From Sedimenticola sp. (GTDB lineage: Bacteria; Pseudomonadota; Gammaproteobacteria; Chromatiales; Chromatiaceae), in assembly GCA_027008705.1 (NCBI GenBank), contig JALVEB010000032.1, forward strand, positions 1 to 41,897: DNA of 41,897 nucleotides, in the 5' to 3' direction. Each line of letters opens with the position of its first letter. Positions within the stretch are counted from its first letter, which is position 1. Made by a program: the position numbers and the translations under genes. The notes beneath the pieces are model-generated. The model made no database searches. It saw only the letters and a program-made list of their open reading frames with translations, and was not told the DNA's origin. Of this stretch, positions 20,271-27,724 are shown piece by piece.

Positions 20271-21206
20271 ATGAAGAAGCAGCGGCGACCCCGGGTCGGT
20301 ATCGCGCTCGGCAGTGGTTCGTCGCGCGGCTGGGCGCATATCGGCATCATCCAGGCGCTTGGCGGGATGGGCATCGAGCCGGAGATCGTTTGCGGCTGCT
20401 CGGTCGGCGCGGTGGTCGGCGCGGCCTACGCGGCCGGCAATCTGGCGCGCTTCGAGGAGTGGGTGCGCTCGTTGAATCGTGCCGGGCTGGCGCGGTTCAT
20501 CGATGTCAATCTGTCGTTGAACGGCTTTATCGACCAGCCGCGTTTGCAACGTTTCTTCGACAAGTATGTATGCCCGGGCGAGACCCGATTCCGCGACCTC
20601 GACAAAACCTTCGCCACGGTCTCGACCGATCTCGTCACCGGCAAGGAGGTGTGGTTCACCGACGAGAAAGTGCTGGAGGCGGTATGGGCCTCGATGGGCC
20701 TGCCCGGCCTGTTTCCACCGATTCAATATCGCGGGCGCTGGTTGGTTGATGGCGGGTTGGTCAATCCGGTGCCGGTGTCGCTGTGCCGCGCGCTTGGCGC
20801 CGATATCGTCATCGCCGTGAATCTGAATGGCGACGTGGTCGGCAAGCATTTCGTCCGCCGCGAGTCGGAAGAGGACGATGATCTGGACGACGAAGAAGGC
20901 ATGTTCGCCTCGTTCCGACGCACCGTCAGCGCCTATTCGCAGAGCCTGTTCGGGCCGCCGGACAATACCGAGGAGCCGCCGGGCTTGTTCGAGGCGATCT
21001 CCGGCTCAATCAACATCACGCAGGATCGCATCACCCGCAGCCGTCTCGCCGGAGACCCGCCGGATATCCTGTTGTCGCCGAAGCTGGCGCATATCGCGCT
21101 GATGGAATTCTACCGTGCCGACGAAGCGATTGCCGAGGGCCGGGCCTGTGTCGAGCGCCTGCGCCCGGAGATCGAGCATGTGCTGCGGAATGCCTTGATT
21201 CGTTAG
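20271..21206 (+). CDS. Patatin-like phospholipase (RssA-like)
   Basis: Patatin-like proteins are Ser-Asp dyad lipid acyl hydrolases. This 311-residue cytoplasmic protein has the oxyanion loop GSGSSRGWAHIG, the nucleophile in GCSVGA (GxSxG) and the catalytic Asp in DGGLVNP, all intact. It resembles the short RssA/YchK-type bacterial patatins. A strongly acidic insertion (EEDDDLDDEEG) follows the catalytic Asp region. I start it at 20271, preceded by GGGAGGAGGG; the track start lies in the repeat. The substrate is unknown. Confidence 0.9.
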   Translation: MKKQRRPRVGIALGSGSSRGWAHIGIIQALGGMGIEPEIVCGCSVGAVVGAAYAAGNLARFEEWVRSLNRAGLARFIDVNLSLNGFIDQPRLQRFFDKYVCPGETRFRDLDKTFATVSTDLVTGKEVWFTDEKVLEAVWASMGLPGLFPPIQYRGRWLVDGGLVNPVPVSLCRALGADIVIAVNLNGDVVGKHFVRRESEEDDDLDDEEGMFASFRRTVSAYSQSLFGPPDNTEEPPGLFEAISGSINITQDRITRSRLAGDPPDILLSPKLAHIALMEFYRADEAIAEGRACVERLRPEIEHVLRNALIR

Positions 21207-21299
21207 CGGATGCCGGGCGATGACTGTAGATTGTTTTTCTGGCCGGCGGTCCGTCACCGGTCCGGTTGTTCTTACCTGCAAATGAAAGGAGAAATCGCC

Positions 21300-21506
21300 A
21301 TGTCGATTGCCAAGGTCACCGAGATTATCGCCACCTCGCCGAAGAGCTTCGACGATGCGGTGCGCAAGGGTATCAAGCGCGCCACCAAGACGTTGAAGAA
21401 CGTGCGTGGCGCCTGGGTCAGCGACCACAGCGTCCGGGTCAACAAGAAGGGCGAGATCGATGAGTACAAGGTACGGATGAAGGTCACCTTCGTGCTGAAG
21501 GATTGA
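21300..21506 (+). CDS. Dodecin (flavin-binding)
   Basis: Dodecins are about 68-residue proteins that assemble into hollow 12-mers binding riboflavin, FMN or related flavins, buffering free flavin. The 68-residue product starts MSIAKVTEIIATSPKSF and ends YKVRMKVTFVLKD, with the conserved VRGAWVSDHSV segment including the Trp that stacks on flavin. The start follows AAAGGAG with good spacing. It is 93 nt after the patatin gene and probably separate in function. Confidence 0.95.
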   Translation: MSIAKVTEIIATSPKSFDDAVRKGIKRATKTLKNVRGAWVSDHSVRVNKKGEIDEYKVRMKVTFVLKD

Positions 21507-21568
21507 GGGCTTCGGGCCGCTCTTCGGCTCTGTCATGATCCGCGGCGCACCGGGCCGATTGTCGGACG

Positions 21569-21597
21569 TTGAACTTCGACGCGGTTTCCGGTCTAAT
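21569..21597 (+). promoter_or_regulatory. Candidate promoter of the copper operon
   Basis: TTGAAC (21569-21574), a 17-nt spacer and TCTAAT (21592-21597) lie directly before the CopL-like gene. The predicted start site is only a few bases before the ATG at 21606, and no Shine-Dalgarno is visible, so the first gene may be read from a leaderless or nearly leaderless transcript. I do not see a clear CueR-type operator. Confidence 0.45.
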
Positions 21598-21605
21598 CCC
21601 TTGCT

Positions 21606-21977
21606 ATGTCGAAATCCCCCGGACGCATTCTGGCCCTGCTGCTCGCCTGCCTGATCGGCTTCTCGCCGGCGCGGGCGGCTTGGCAGGGCTTGGCGTCTGC
21701 TTCCGTCGCGTCGGAAGAGGCGCGCTCCGCCTCCCATCACTCGATGGACGGGCGTCATGCGGCCGGGCCGTCCGCGCCCGCCTGCCAACACTGCAAGGCC
21801 GCTGACTGCTGTGGCGGCAGCCATTGCCTGGCCGGTCATTGCGCGGTGTGCGTCGCGATGCTGCCGGTCACGCTGCGCCTGCCGCCGGTCGCCGGTGCCA
21901 GCACGCGCGCCGAATTCTCGCCCATGATGCCGTTGTCCGGCATCGTCTTCCCGCTGTATCGTCCGCCCCGGGGCTGA
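21606..21977 (+). CDS. CopL-like Cys-rich exported protein (DUF2946-like)
   Basis: This 123-residue protein has a signal peptide (ending SPARAA), a short His/Met segment (HHSMDGRH), then seven Cys in 21 residues (CQHC, CC, then HCLAGHCAVC), and ends near PLYRPPRG, a pattern seen in DUF2946/CopL-like proteins. In Xanthomonas CopL lies upstream of copAB and is needed for copper-induced expression; the same position here supports a copper-binding or regulatory role. The family link rests on pattern and context, not on an alignment. The next gene, copA, starts 122 nt downstream. Confidence 0.55.
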   Translation: MSKSPGRILALLLACLIGFSPARAAWQGLASASVASEEARSASHHSMDGRHAAGPSAPACQHCKAADCCGGSHCLAGHCAVCVAMLPVTLRLPPVAGASTRAEFSPMMPLSGIVFPLYRPPRG

Positions 21978-22099
21978 ATCCTCCTGTTGCGCGAGCGCTT
22001 CCGGCGTTGGCTGGGGCGTGCTTGCGCCTGTCCAAACGATTCACTCAAGCAATTTCATCGGGGATCCGCGCGATCCGGTCTCCGATGCAGGGGAACAGC

Positions 22100-23932
22100 A
22101 TGCAAGACAAGAGTATTCCATATGCCTCCGATATCGATTCCGGGCGACGGCGTTTCGTCACCGGAATCGCCGCGGGCGGGGCCCTGGCCGGGCTGGGTCT
22201 GGCCGGAAAAGCCTTTGCCGAAACCCGCCCGTCGAACGGCCCGGTGACGCTGCGCGGCACCCGCTTCGAGCTGTCGATCGAGCCGACGCTGGTCAATTTC
22301 ACCGGCCGTTCGCGGGTCGCCACGGCGGTCAACGGCAGCGTCCCGGCGCCGCTGTTGCGTTGGAAAGAGGGCGACCAGGTCACGCTGAACGTCACCAATC
22401 GCCTCGCCGAGGACAGCTCGATCCATTGGCATGGCATCATCCTGCCGAGCGAGATGGATGGCGTGCCCGCTATCAGCAACGGTTTTCATGGCATCAAGCC
22501 GGGGGAAACCTTCCACTACCGATTCGATGTCGCGCAGAGCGGCACCTACTGGTATCACAGCCATTCCGGTTTTCAGGAGCAGACCGGCACCTACGGGCCG
22601 ATCGTCATCGACCCGATCGAGCCGGAGCCTTTCTCTTATGACCGCGACTACGTCGTCATGCTGTCGGACTGGAGCGACGAGAACCCGGCCGACATCTACC
22701 ACAAGCTGAAGAAGCTCAGCGACTACTACAACTTCCGCGAACGCACAGTGGCGGACCTCTTCTCCGAGATCCGCGAGAAGGGCATCCGGCGGGTCTGGAA
22801 CGAGCGTGCGATGTGGAACCAGATGCGCATGAGCGATCGCGACATCTCCGACGTCACCGGATACACCTACACCTTCCTGATGAACGGTCATCCCCCGGCC
22901 GGGGGATGGACCGGCCTGTTCCGGCGCGGCGAGAAGCTGCGCCTGCGCTTCATCAACGGCGCGGCGATGACCTTCTTCGATGTCCGCATCCCGGGTCTGA
23001 CGATGACCGTCGTCGCCGCCGACGGCCAATACATCGAGCCGGTCAGCGTCGACGAGTTCCGCATCGGCGTCGCGGAAACCTACGATGTCATCGTCGAGCC
23101 GAAGGACGATCGCGCTTATGCCGTCTTCGCCCAGGCGATCGACCGCTCCGGCTATGCCTTCGGCAACCTGACCCCGGATATCTCGCTGAAGGCCGGAGTG
23201 CCGGAGATGGATCCGGCGCCCCTGTTGTCCCATACCGATATGGGCATGGGCATGATGCACATGGGGCATGGCGGCATGAACCATGAGATGGGCGGGATGA
23301 CTCACGACATGAGCGGCATGGGGCACGCGATGCCGGGCATGGGCGCAACGGCCCCCGAGGCCCGGCCCGGCAAGCCGTCGATGGGGAGCGGCAAGGCCGG
23401 TTTCGGCAGCCGCCGGCCCGTCGTGCACGCGCCGACCGAGTATGGCCCGCAGGTCGATATGCGCGCCGATGGCGCGGCCTATCGCCTCGACGATCCCGGC
23501 GTGGGCCTGCGCCGGCTGAATCGCAAGATCCTGACTTATGCCGATCTGTTCAACCTGCGGAAGACCCCCGATCCGCGGGAGCCGGAGCGAGAGATTCAGC
23601 TCCACCTGACCGGCAACATGAGTCGCTATATGTGGTCCGTCAACGGCGTCAAATTCGCCGATGCCGAACCGCTGCGCTTCAAGTACGGCGAGCGGCTGCG
23701 CATCACCCTGGTCAATGACACCATGATGAACCATCCGATTCATCTGCACGGCATGTGGTCCGACCTGGAAACCGGCGATCCGGACCGCATACCGCGCAAG
23801 CATACCGTCATCGTCCAGCCCGGCGCCAAGATCAGCTACCTGGTGACCGCCGATGCCATGGGAGGTTGGGCCTACCACTGCCATCTGCTCTATCACATGC
23901 TGGGCATGTTCCGCAAAGTCGAAGTCGCATGA
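22100..23932 (+). CDS. copA: CopA-family multicopper oxidase, Tat-exported
   Basis: CopA-type periplasmic multicopper oxidases protect against copper, probably by Cu(I) oxidation and sequestration. This 610-residue protein starts with a twin-arginine signal (SGRRRFVTG, ending AFA). All four copper clusters are present: HWHG, WYHSHSG, HPIHLHG and HCHLLYHMLGMF. A Met/His-rich loop (MGMGMMHMGHGGMNHEMGGM, continuing) sits between the second and third cupredoxin domains, as in copper-resistance CopA. The start at 22100 follows GGGGA; 22085 is an alternative, and the track's 21824 lies inside the previous gene. The stop overlaps a possible upstream copB ATG. Confidence 0.95.
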   Translation: MQDKSIPYASDIDSGRRRFVTGIAAGGALAGLGLAGKAFAETRPSNGPVTLRGTRFELSIEPTLVNFTGRSRVATAVNGSVPAPLLRWKEGDQVTLNVTNRLAEDSSIHWHGIILPSEMDGVPAISNGFHGIKPGETFHYRFDVAQSGTYWYHSHSGFQEQTGTYGPIVIDPIEPEPFSYDRDYVVMLSDWSDENPADIYHKLKKLSDYYNFRERTVADLFSEIREKGIRRVWNERAMWNQMRMSDRDISDVTGYTYTFLMNGHPPAGGWTGLFRRGEKLRLRFINGAAMTFFDVRIPGLTMTVVAADGQYIEPVSVDEFRIGVAETYDVIVEPKDDRAYAVFAQAIDRSGYAFGNLTPDISLKAGVPEMDPAPLLSHTDMGMGMMHMGHGGMNHEMGGMTHDMSGMGHAMPGMGATAPEARPGKPSMGSGKAGFGSRRPVVHAPTEYGPQVDMRADGAAYRLDDPGVGLRRLNRKILTYADLFNLRKTPDPREPEREIQLHLTGNMSRYMWSVNGVKFADAEPLRFKYGERLRITLVNDTMMNHPIHLHGMWSDLETGDPDRIPRKHTVIVQPGAKISYLVTADAMGGWAYHCHLLYHMLGMFRKVEVA

Positions 23933-23940
23933 GGAGCGCC

Positions 23941-24648
23941 ATGATGAAGAAATTCTCAGCTATTCTGGTCTCCCTCCTGTTGACGATCCATCTGGCGTGG
24001 GCCGGCGGCATGGAAGACGACCCCTTTCTCGCGATGTTCAAGCTCGACCAGTTCGAATGGCAGGATGCCGAAGGCGCCGACGCCCTGAGTTGGGATGCCC
24101 AGGCCTGGTTCGGCAAGGATCTGCACAAACTGTGGATCAAAACCGAGGGCGAGTTCATCGACGGTCAGGCCGAAGACGCCGAAGTCCAGCTGCTCTACAG
24201 CCGGGCCATCGCTCCGTACTGGGACCTTCAAGCGGGTTGGCGACGAGATATTCGTCCATCTCCCGAGCGTGACTGGTTCGCGCTCGGCGTCAAGGGGCTT
24301 GCGCCGTACTTCTTCGAGATCGACGCTCAACTGTTCGTCGGCGAAGCCGGTCGCCTCGGCGCGCGCTTCAAGGCCGAATACGAACTCCTGTTCACGCAGC
24401 GCCTGGTATTGACGCCGGAACTGGAACTGAACTGGTACTCCGGCGATGATCCCGGGCGCGGTCTGGGCAGCGGCCTTTCCGACGCCAGCCTCGGCTTGCG
24501 TCTGCGCTACGAAATCCGGCGCGAGTTCGCTCCCTATATCGGCGTTGAATGGTCACGCGTATTCGGCGCCACCGCCGATTTTACCGAGGCGGAAGGCGGC
24601 GACATCCAGGATACCCGGCTTGTCGCGGGCATCCGCGCCTGGTTTTAG
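23941..24648 (+). CDS. copB: CopB-type outer-membrane copper resistance protein
   Basis: CopB proteins are outer-membrane beta-barrels encoded with copA and involved in copper tolerance. This 235-residue protein has a signal peptide (ending LAWA), the family opening near DDPFLAMFKLDQFEW, and alternating strands such as EVQLLYSRAIAPYWDLQAG and YIGVEWSRVFG, ending in LVAGIRAWF with a terminal Phe typical of barrels. The N-terminal Met/His-rich segment found in many CopB proteins is missing, so it is a short form. Alternative ATGs exist at 23929 and 23944. A terminator hairpin overlaps its stop. Confidence 0.9.
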   Translation: MMKKFSAILVSLLLTIHLAWAGGMEDDPFLAMFKLDQFEWQDAEGADALSWDAQAWFGKDLHKLWIKTEGEFIDGQAEDAEVQLLYSRAIAPYWDLQAGWRRDIRPSPERDWFALGVKGLAPYFFEIDAQLFVGEAGRLGARFKAEYELLFTQRLVLTPELELNWYSGDDPGRGLGSGLSDASLGLRLRYEIRREFAPYIGVEWSRVFGATADFTEAEGGDIQDTRLVAGIRAWF

Positions 24649-24659
24649 GCGCATTTTTT
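24635..24659 (+). terminator. Intrinsic terminator overlapping the copB stop
   Basis: GCGCCT (24635-24640), loop GGTTTT and AGGCGC (24647-24652) form a perfect 6-bp stem followed by ATTTTTT. The stem includes the last codons and the TAG stop of copB. It closes the CopL-CopA-CopB transcript and separates it from the Met-rich gene. Confidence 0.8.
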
Positions 24660-24703
24660 GTACCGGACGGGTACACTCGAAGCGGCCTCCCGACGGGAGG
24701 CCG
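24660..24703 (+). promoter_or_regulatory. Inverted repeats in the leader of the Met-rich gene
   Basis: Right after the T-run lies GTACC-GGACG-GGTAC (24660-24674), a 5-5-5 inverted repeat that could be an operator. Then CGGCCTCCC (24683-24691), loop GAC and GGGAGGCCG (24695-24703) form a perfect 9-bp stem without a T-run, 28 nt before the ATG. I cannot assign a regulator or a clear promoter. The ribosome site is GAGGAG. Confidence 0.45.
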
Positions 24704-24731
24704 AAACCACCGAAAATGAGGAGAACATTCC

Positions 24732-25292
24732 ATGAAAACATCGATTACACAGAGCGCATTGAGCGCGGCCCTGTTGCTCGCCATCGCGGCGGGCACCGCG
24801 AACGCCGACGAGGCGGTTTCCGCAGCCAGCGACGCCGCGACCACGGCCGGCCACGCCGCGAATGACGCCGCGCGGGCGGCGGGCGAGCGTGCCGCCGAGG
24901 CCGGCGGCGGCCAGGTCGCGAAGCCGGGCATGGGACCTGCCGGCATGCCGATGATGCAGGGCAATATGCCCGGCATGGGGCGCATGGGCATGCCGATGCC
25001 GGGCTACATGCCGGGCATGGGGCGCGGGGGCATGCCGATGGGGCGCGGCCCGATGGGTGGAGCGCCGCAAGCGGGCGAGCCCAACGGCGGCAATGCCAAC
25101 GCGCCGGGCAACCAGGGCATGACGCCTGGCATGGGACGAGGCATGCCGATGCGCGGTCCCGGCATGGGCATGGATCCCCGTCGGATGCGCGCGATGATGC
25201 AGATGAAACGCCAGCATATGCAACGCATGGAACAGCACCTCGCCAACATCGAGGCATTGTTGCGGGAGCTGGTGGAGCAGGGCAGGAAATAG
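24732..25292 (+). CDS. Met/Gly-rich exported protein beside copper genes (unknown)
   Basis: I do not recognise a named family. The 186-residue product has a signal peptide (ending ANA), an Ala-rich helical segment, then a long low-complexity region built on repeats like PGMGR and GMPMG, and a charged C-terminal helix (EQHLANIEALLRELVEQG). By my count 26 Met fall after the signal peptide, with no Cys and few His. Met clusters of this kind bind Cu(I) in periplasmic copper proteins, and copA/copB lie just upstream, so a periplasmic copper-buffering role is a reasonable inference. It has its own terminator after it and another before it, suggesting a separate transcript. Confidence 0.75.
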   Translation: MKTSITQSALSAALLLAIAAGTANADEAVSAASDAATTAGHAANDAARAAGERAAEAGGGQVAKPGMGPAGMPMMQGNMPGMGRMGMPMPGYMPGMGRGGMPMGRGPMGGAPQAGEPNGGNANAPGNQGMTPGMGRGMPMRGPGMGMDPRRMRAMMQMKRQHMQRMEQHLANIEALLRELVEQGRK

Positions 25293-25321
25293 GCCGGATC
25301 GAACTCGCTTGCTGGTTTCCG

Positions 25322-25352
25322 CCGCCGGGGCCTGCGCTCCGGCGGTTTTTTT
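25322..25352 (+). terminator. Intrinsic terminator after the Met-rich gene
   Basis: CCGCCGG (25322-25328), a 10-nt loop and CCGGCGG (25339-25345) form a perfect 7-bp stem followed by seven T residues (25346-25352). It lies 30 nt after the stop. Confidence 0.92.
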
Positions 25353-25360
25353 GTGTATAA

Positions 25361-25408
25361 ATACACTCGCCGCCCATGAATTTTCGGCCACTGCGAGCGT
25401 CTCTCGCA
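25361..25408 (+). repeat. Dispersed repeat R1, copy D (before the sigma factor)
   Basis: The core ATACACTCGCCGCCCATGAA is followed by TTTTCGGCCACTGCGAG, with a hairpin TGCGAG (25392-25397) / CTCGCA (25403-25408). It starts eight bases after the T-run of the preceding terminator. Its ATG opens the track ORF that runs in frame into the sigma factor gene, which I judge accidental. Confidence 0.85.
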
Positions 25409-25627
25409 CCCGTGGGGCCAGGCGCGCACGGATTGCGCGATCCCGCTGAATCGCGCGCAAGGTCAACCGATTGCGTTTCGAGGCGTTGTTTCCTGGTGGA
25501 GGCGGAGAAGCTGCTCCGCCGATACGGAACCGGGGCCGGCGGGCGGACCGGGTTCCCGTTGGACGATGCGAACGGGGGCGCCGGGGGGATACGGTTCCCC
25601 GGAACTCATGGGGGCGGGCGTTTTGAT
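25409..25627. other. Intergenic leader of the sigma factor operon
   Basis: With the terminator and R1 copy D this completes a 335-nt gap. The 219 nt shown hold no recognisable gene, clear promoter or strong hairpin. The sequence is open in the sigma-factor frame but translates to Arg/Gly-rich text without family character. Confidence 0.4.
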
Positions 25628-26146
25628 ATGGAAGCCTTTCTTGCCGGTGTCGAACGCCGGGCTTTTGTCATGGCGGAACTGGCGACCCACGATCGCGAAG
25701 AGGCGCTGGACCTGGTTCAGGACGCGATGCTCGTCTTCGCCAAGCGTTATGCGCGGCGTCCCCGGGAGGAATGGCCGCCCCTGTTCCATCGGATACTGCA
25801 AAACCGCATTCGTGACTGGTATCGGCGTCGTCATGGCCGTGGACGCTGGTGGGGGCGCCTGGGTTGGTCGGGTCGGGACGAGGAGGATACCGTCGACCCG
25901 ATCCAGCAGGCGCCCGACACCCATGCGGTCACCCCGGAACAGGCATTGCAGAACGACGAGACCCGGGAACGCATCGTACGAGCCGTGGGGCGATTGCCGG
26001 CACGTCAGCAACAAGCCTTTCTGCTGCGCGTATGGGAGGGTTTGGACGTGAAGCAGACGGCACGCGCGATGGGTTGCTCCAGTGGCAGTGTCAAGACCCA
26101 CCTGTCGCGCGCGATGGCTGCGCTGAGAAAGGAGTTGGGCGAATGA
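25628..26146 (+). CDS. ECF-like RNA polymerase sigma factor
   Basis: This 172-residue protein has sigma region 2 (REEALDLVQDAMLVFAKRY, WPPLFHRILQNRIRDWYRRR) and region 4 with its HTH (LPARQQQAFLLRVWEGLD, GCSSGSVKTHLSRAMAAL). It belongs to the short sigma factors that in gamma- and betaproteobacteria are encoded with DUF3619 and DUF3106 proteins. I start it at ATG 25628 (MEAFLAGVERRAF), because the family begins close to region 2; the track's 25376 start lies in repeat R1. No SD is strong. The stop overlaps the DUF3619 gene (ATGA). Its target promoters are unknown. Confidence 0.88.
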   Translation: MEAFLAGVERRAFVMAELATHDREEALDLVQDAMLVFAKRYARRPREEWPPLFHRILQNRIRDWYRRRHGRGRWWGRLGWSGRDEEDTVDPIQQAPDTHAVTPEQALQNDETRERIVRAVGRLPARQQQAFLLRVWEGLDVKQTARAMGCSSGSVKTHLSRAMAALRKELGE

Positions 26147-26526
26147 GCGAATCCTCTTCGGAGGCTGACAAGATGGCGCTGACACGGGCGCTCGACGCCC
26201 GTGTCGAAGCGCTCGATGGCGAGGTCCTGGAACGGCTGCGACGCGCGCGTCGGCAAGCGGCGCGACAAGCCGATCGTTCCGTCAAACCCTGGTTTCCTCC
26301 TGCTGGTTTGCATTGGGCCGCCGGGGTCGCGGCGTTTGCCGTATTGGCGGTGGGTCTTGGCTTCTGGTGGCAGGCCGCGCGGCAGCCGCTGCCCGCCGCC
26401 CTGGACGATCTCGACGTATTGGCCGGCAGCGAGGATCTGAACCTGGTGCGCGACCTGGATTTCTACCTCTGGTTGGAACAGGACGCCGCGCTGGACGAGG
26501 GACAGCCGGCGCTCGACAAGACATGA
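26143..26526 (+). CDS. DUF3619-type membrane protein, probable anti-sigma partner
   Basis: This 127-residue protein has a charged cytoplasmic N-terminal half rich in Arg and Glu, one transmembrane helix (AAGVAAFAVLAVGLGFWW, about 65-83), and a short periplasmic tail with LDVLAGSEDLNLVRDLDFYLWL. That tail motif and the position directly behind a sigma gene are typical of DUF3619. Its topology and coupling (ATGA on both sides) fit a single-pass anti-sigma factor, but this role is inferred. Confidence 0.75.
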   Translation: MSESSSEADKMALTRALDARVEALDGEVLERLRRARRQAARQADRSVKPWFPPAGLHWAAGVAAFAVLAVGLGFWWQAARQPLPAALDDLDVLAGSEDLNLVRDLDFYLWLEQDAALDEGQPALDKT

Positions 26527-26765
26527 AGCGTGGCCTGGCGGCGGTCTGCATGCTGTTCCCCCTGTCCGCGTTGGGCCAGGAGCCAGCGGATACGCCGGGT
26601 ATCGAACTGTTGGAATACCTCGGGCAATGGCGGGACGATCCGGATGAGTCGGCGGGATGGACCGATCCGGTGGAACTCTACGCCGCCGGCATGCTGGGCG
26701 GGGCGGACGAGTCGCCTCGGCGGGAGTCCGCGCCGGTCACCGACAAGGAGCACGAAGCGCAATGA
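26523..26765 (+). CDS. Small exported protein in the sigma/DUF3106 operon
   Basis: This 80-residue product has a signal peptide (MKRGLAAVCMLFPLSALGQ) and a short acidic mature part (IELLEYLGQWRDDPDESAGW). It overlaps both neighbours by ATGA, which supports it as a real gene. The mature part resembles small proteins commonly found between DUF3619 and DUF3106 genes, but I cannot name a function. It may be a periplasmic partner of the DUF3106 protein. Confidence 0.7.
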   Translation: MKRGLAAVCMLFPLSALGQEPADTPGIELLEYLGQWRDDPDESAGWTDPVELYAAGMLGGADESPRRESAPVTDKEHEAQ

Positions 26766-27241
26766 TCCGTCTGCTGATAGTGATGTTGTTGATCCTGGCG
26801 TCTCCGAGCCGGGCCGCCGGAACGAGTTGGGGCGATCTCTCCCGCGCGCAACGCAAGGTGATCGGCCTGAGCGAGTCGCGTTGGGAAGCGCTGCCGGCCG
26901 CGCGCCGGGAACGCCTGCTGCGTGGCGCCGAACATTGGCTTGGGATGTCACCGGAGGAACGCCGGCGGGCGCGAAGGAACCTGCGCCTGTGGAAGGAGAT
27001 GACACCCGGGGAACGTCGTTTCGTGCGACGCAAGTTCAAGGAGTATCAGGCGCTCCCCGCGCGGAAGAAGGCGCGCTTGCGCCGCCTCAAGCGCTGGTTC
27101 CAGAACCTGCCTCCGGAAAGAAAACGGCGGATCCGCCAACGCTGGCGCCAGGCGAAAGACAAAAAGGCCCTGCTGCGAAAAGGCTTGCATCAGGCGCGGC
27201 GCAAGCGCGCCAGACAACCCCGCCCGGCGCAACGGCGGTAG
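26762..27241 (+). CDS. DUF3106 family exported protein
   Basis: This 159-residue protein has a signal peptide (ending SRAAG) and an extremely basic Arg/Lys-rich mature chain with repeated helices of the form WxxLPAARRERLLRGAEHW, MSPEERRRARRNLRLW and LPPERKRRIRQRW. These W-x-x-LpPe(q/r)-R repeats are the hallmark of DUF3106. It is the last gene of the sigma-DUF3619-small protein-DUF3106 operon, each junction overlapping by 4 nt. The function is unknown; its fold resembles periplasmic helical sensors such as Spy/CpxP only in a general way. Confidence 0.85.
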   Translation: MIRLLIVMLLILASPSRAAGTSWGDLSRAQRKVIGLSESRWEALPAARRERLLRGAEHWLGMSPEERRRARRNLRLWKEMTPGERRFVRRKFKEYQALPARKKARLRRLKRWFQNLPPERKRRIRQRWRQAKDKKALLRKGLHQARRKRARQPRPAQRR

Positions 27242-27268
27242 ACGCGCGGCTCGCTTGTGAAGAACGCC

Positions 27269-27306
27269 CCGGCCCGGAAAGAACGGGGCCGGAGTCGGGG
27301 TCTTTT
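27269..27306 (+). terminator. Weak terminator-like hairpin after DUF3106
   Basis: CCGGCCC (27269-27275), a 10-nt loop and GGGCCGG (27286-27292) form a 7-bp stem. The T-rich stretch (TCTTTTCTT) begins only about nine bases later, so termination may be inefficient. Confidence 0.5.
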
Positions 27307-27354
27307 CTTGTGCAATCGCAAAACACAATGAAGTATTCGCACGAGGATGGAAAA

Positions 27355-27705
27355 ATGAAAAAACAGATCATCGCAAGCACCCTGTTATTGGCCTCTACCG
27401 CTGGGCTGGCCGACTGGGAAGACGTTTGGCGGAACCCCGACCTGAATACCGGCGTCAGCGCCTACCAGGGAGGCCCGGCGCGGGGCTATATCGAGCCGAC
27501 CTCAACCAGTCTCGATCGTGTCAGCCGGCAAAATCCGGACCTGTACACCGGTCAGGATCTCGCGAACGCAGTGGCGATTCCGGGCTTTTCCGGCCCCACC
27601 TCGCTGGACGTATTCGTTGCCGGCAATGCCGATAACTACTCCGGCGCGCCGGAACGGGGCATCGTGGTCGACGATCGCGGCGGGATGCTCGGGCAGAACC
27701 GCTGA
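27355..27705 (+). CDS. Small exported protein with NPDLxTG repeats (unknown)
   Basis: This 116-residue protein has a signal peptide (KKQIIASTLLLASTAGLA) and a mature part with the motif NPDL-NTG near the start and NPDLYTG about 40 residues later, then NADNYSG. I do not recognise a family. The spacing of the motifs suggests a short internal repeat. I start it at 27355, preceded by GAGGATGG; 27328 in the same frame is an alternative. It follows the DUF3106 operon by 113 nt and a weak terminator. Confidence 0.7.
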   Translation: MKKQIIASTLLLASTAGLADWEDVWRNPDLNTGVSAYQGGPARGYIEPTSTSLDRVSRQNPDLYTGQDLANAVAIPGFSGPTSLDVFVAGNADNYSGAPERGIVVDDRGGMLGQNR

Positions 27706-27724
27706 GAACCACCAGGCGAGACGG

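Noticed and set aside
22055-23896. 613-residue minus-strand ORF opposite copA
   Set aside because: The translation has no family character and mirrors the high-GC codon use of copA; the plus-strand protein has all copper ligands.
25376-25627. N-terminal extension of the sigma factor starting in repeat R1
   Set aside because: The start ATG is part of the repeat, and the 84 extra residues are Gly/Arg-rich and unlike sigma factors. The family begins near MEAFLAGV.
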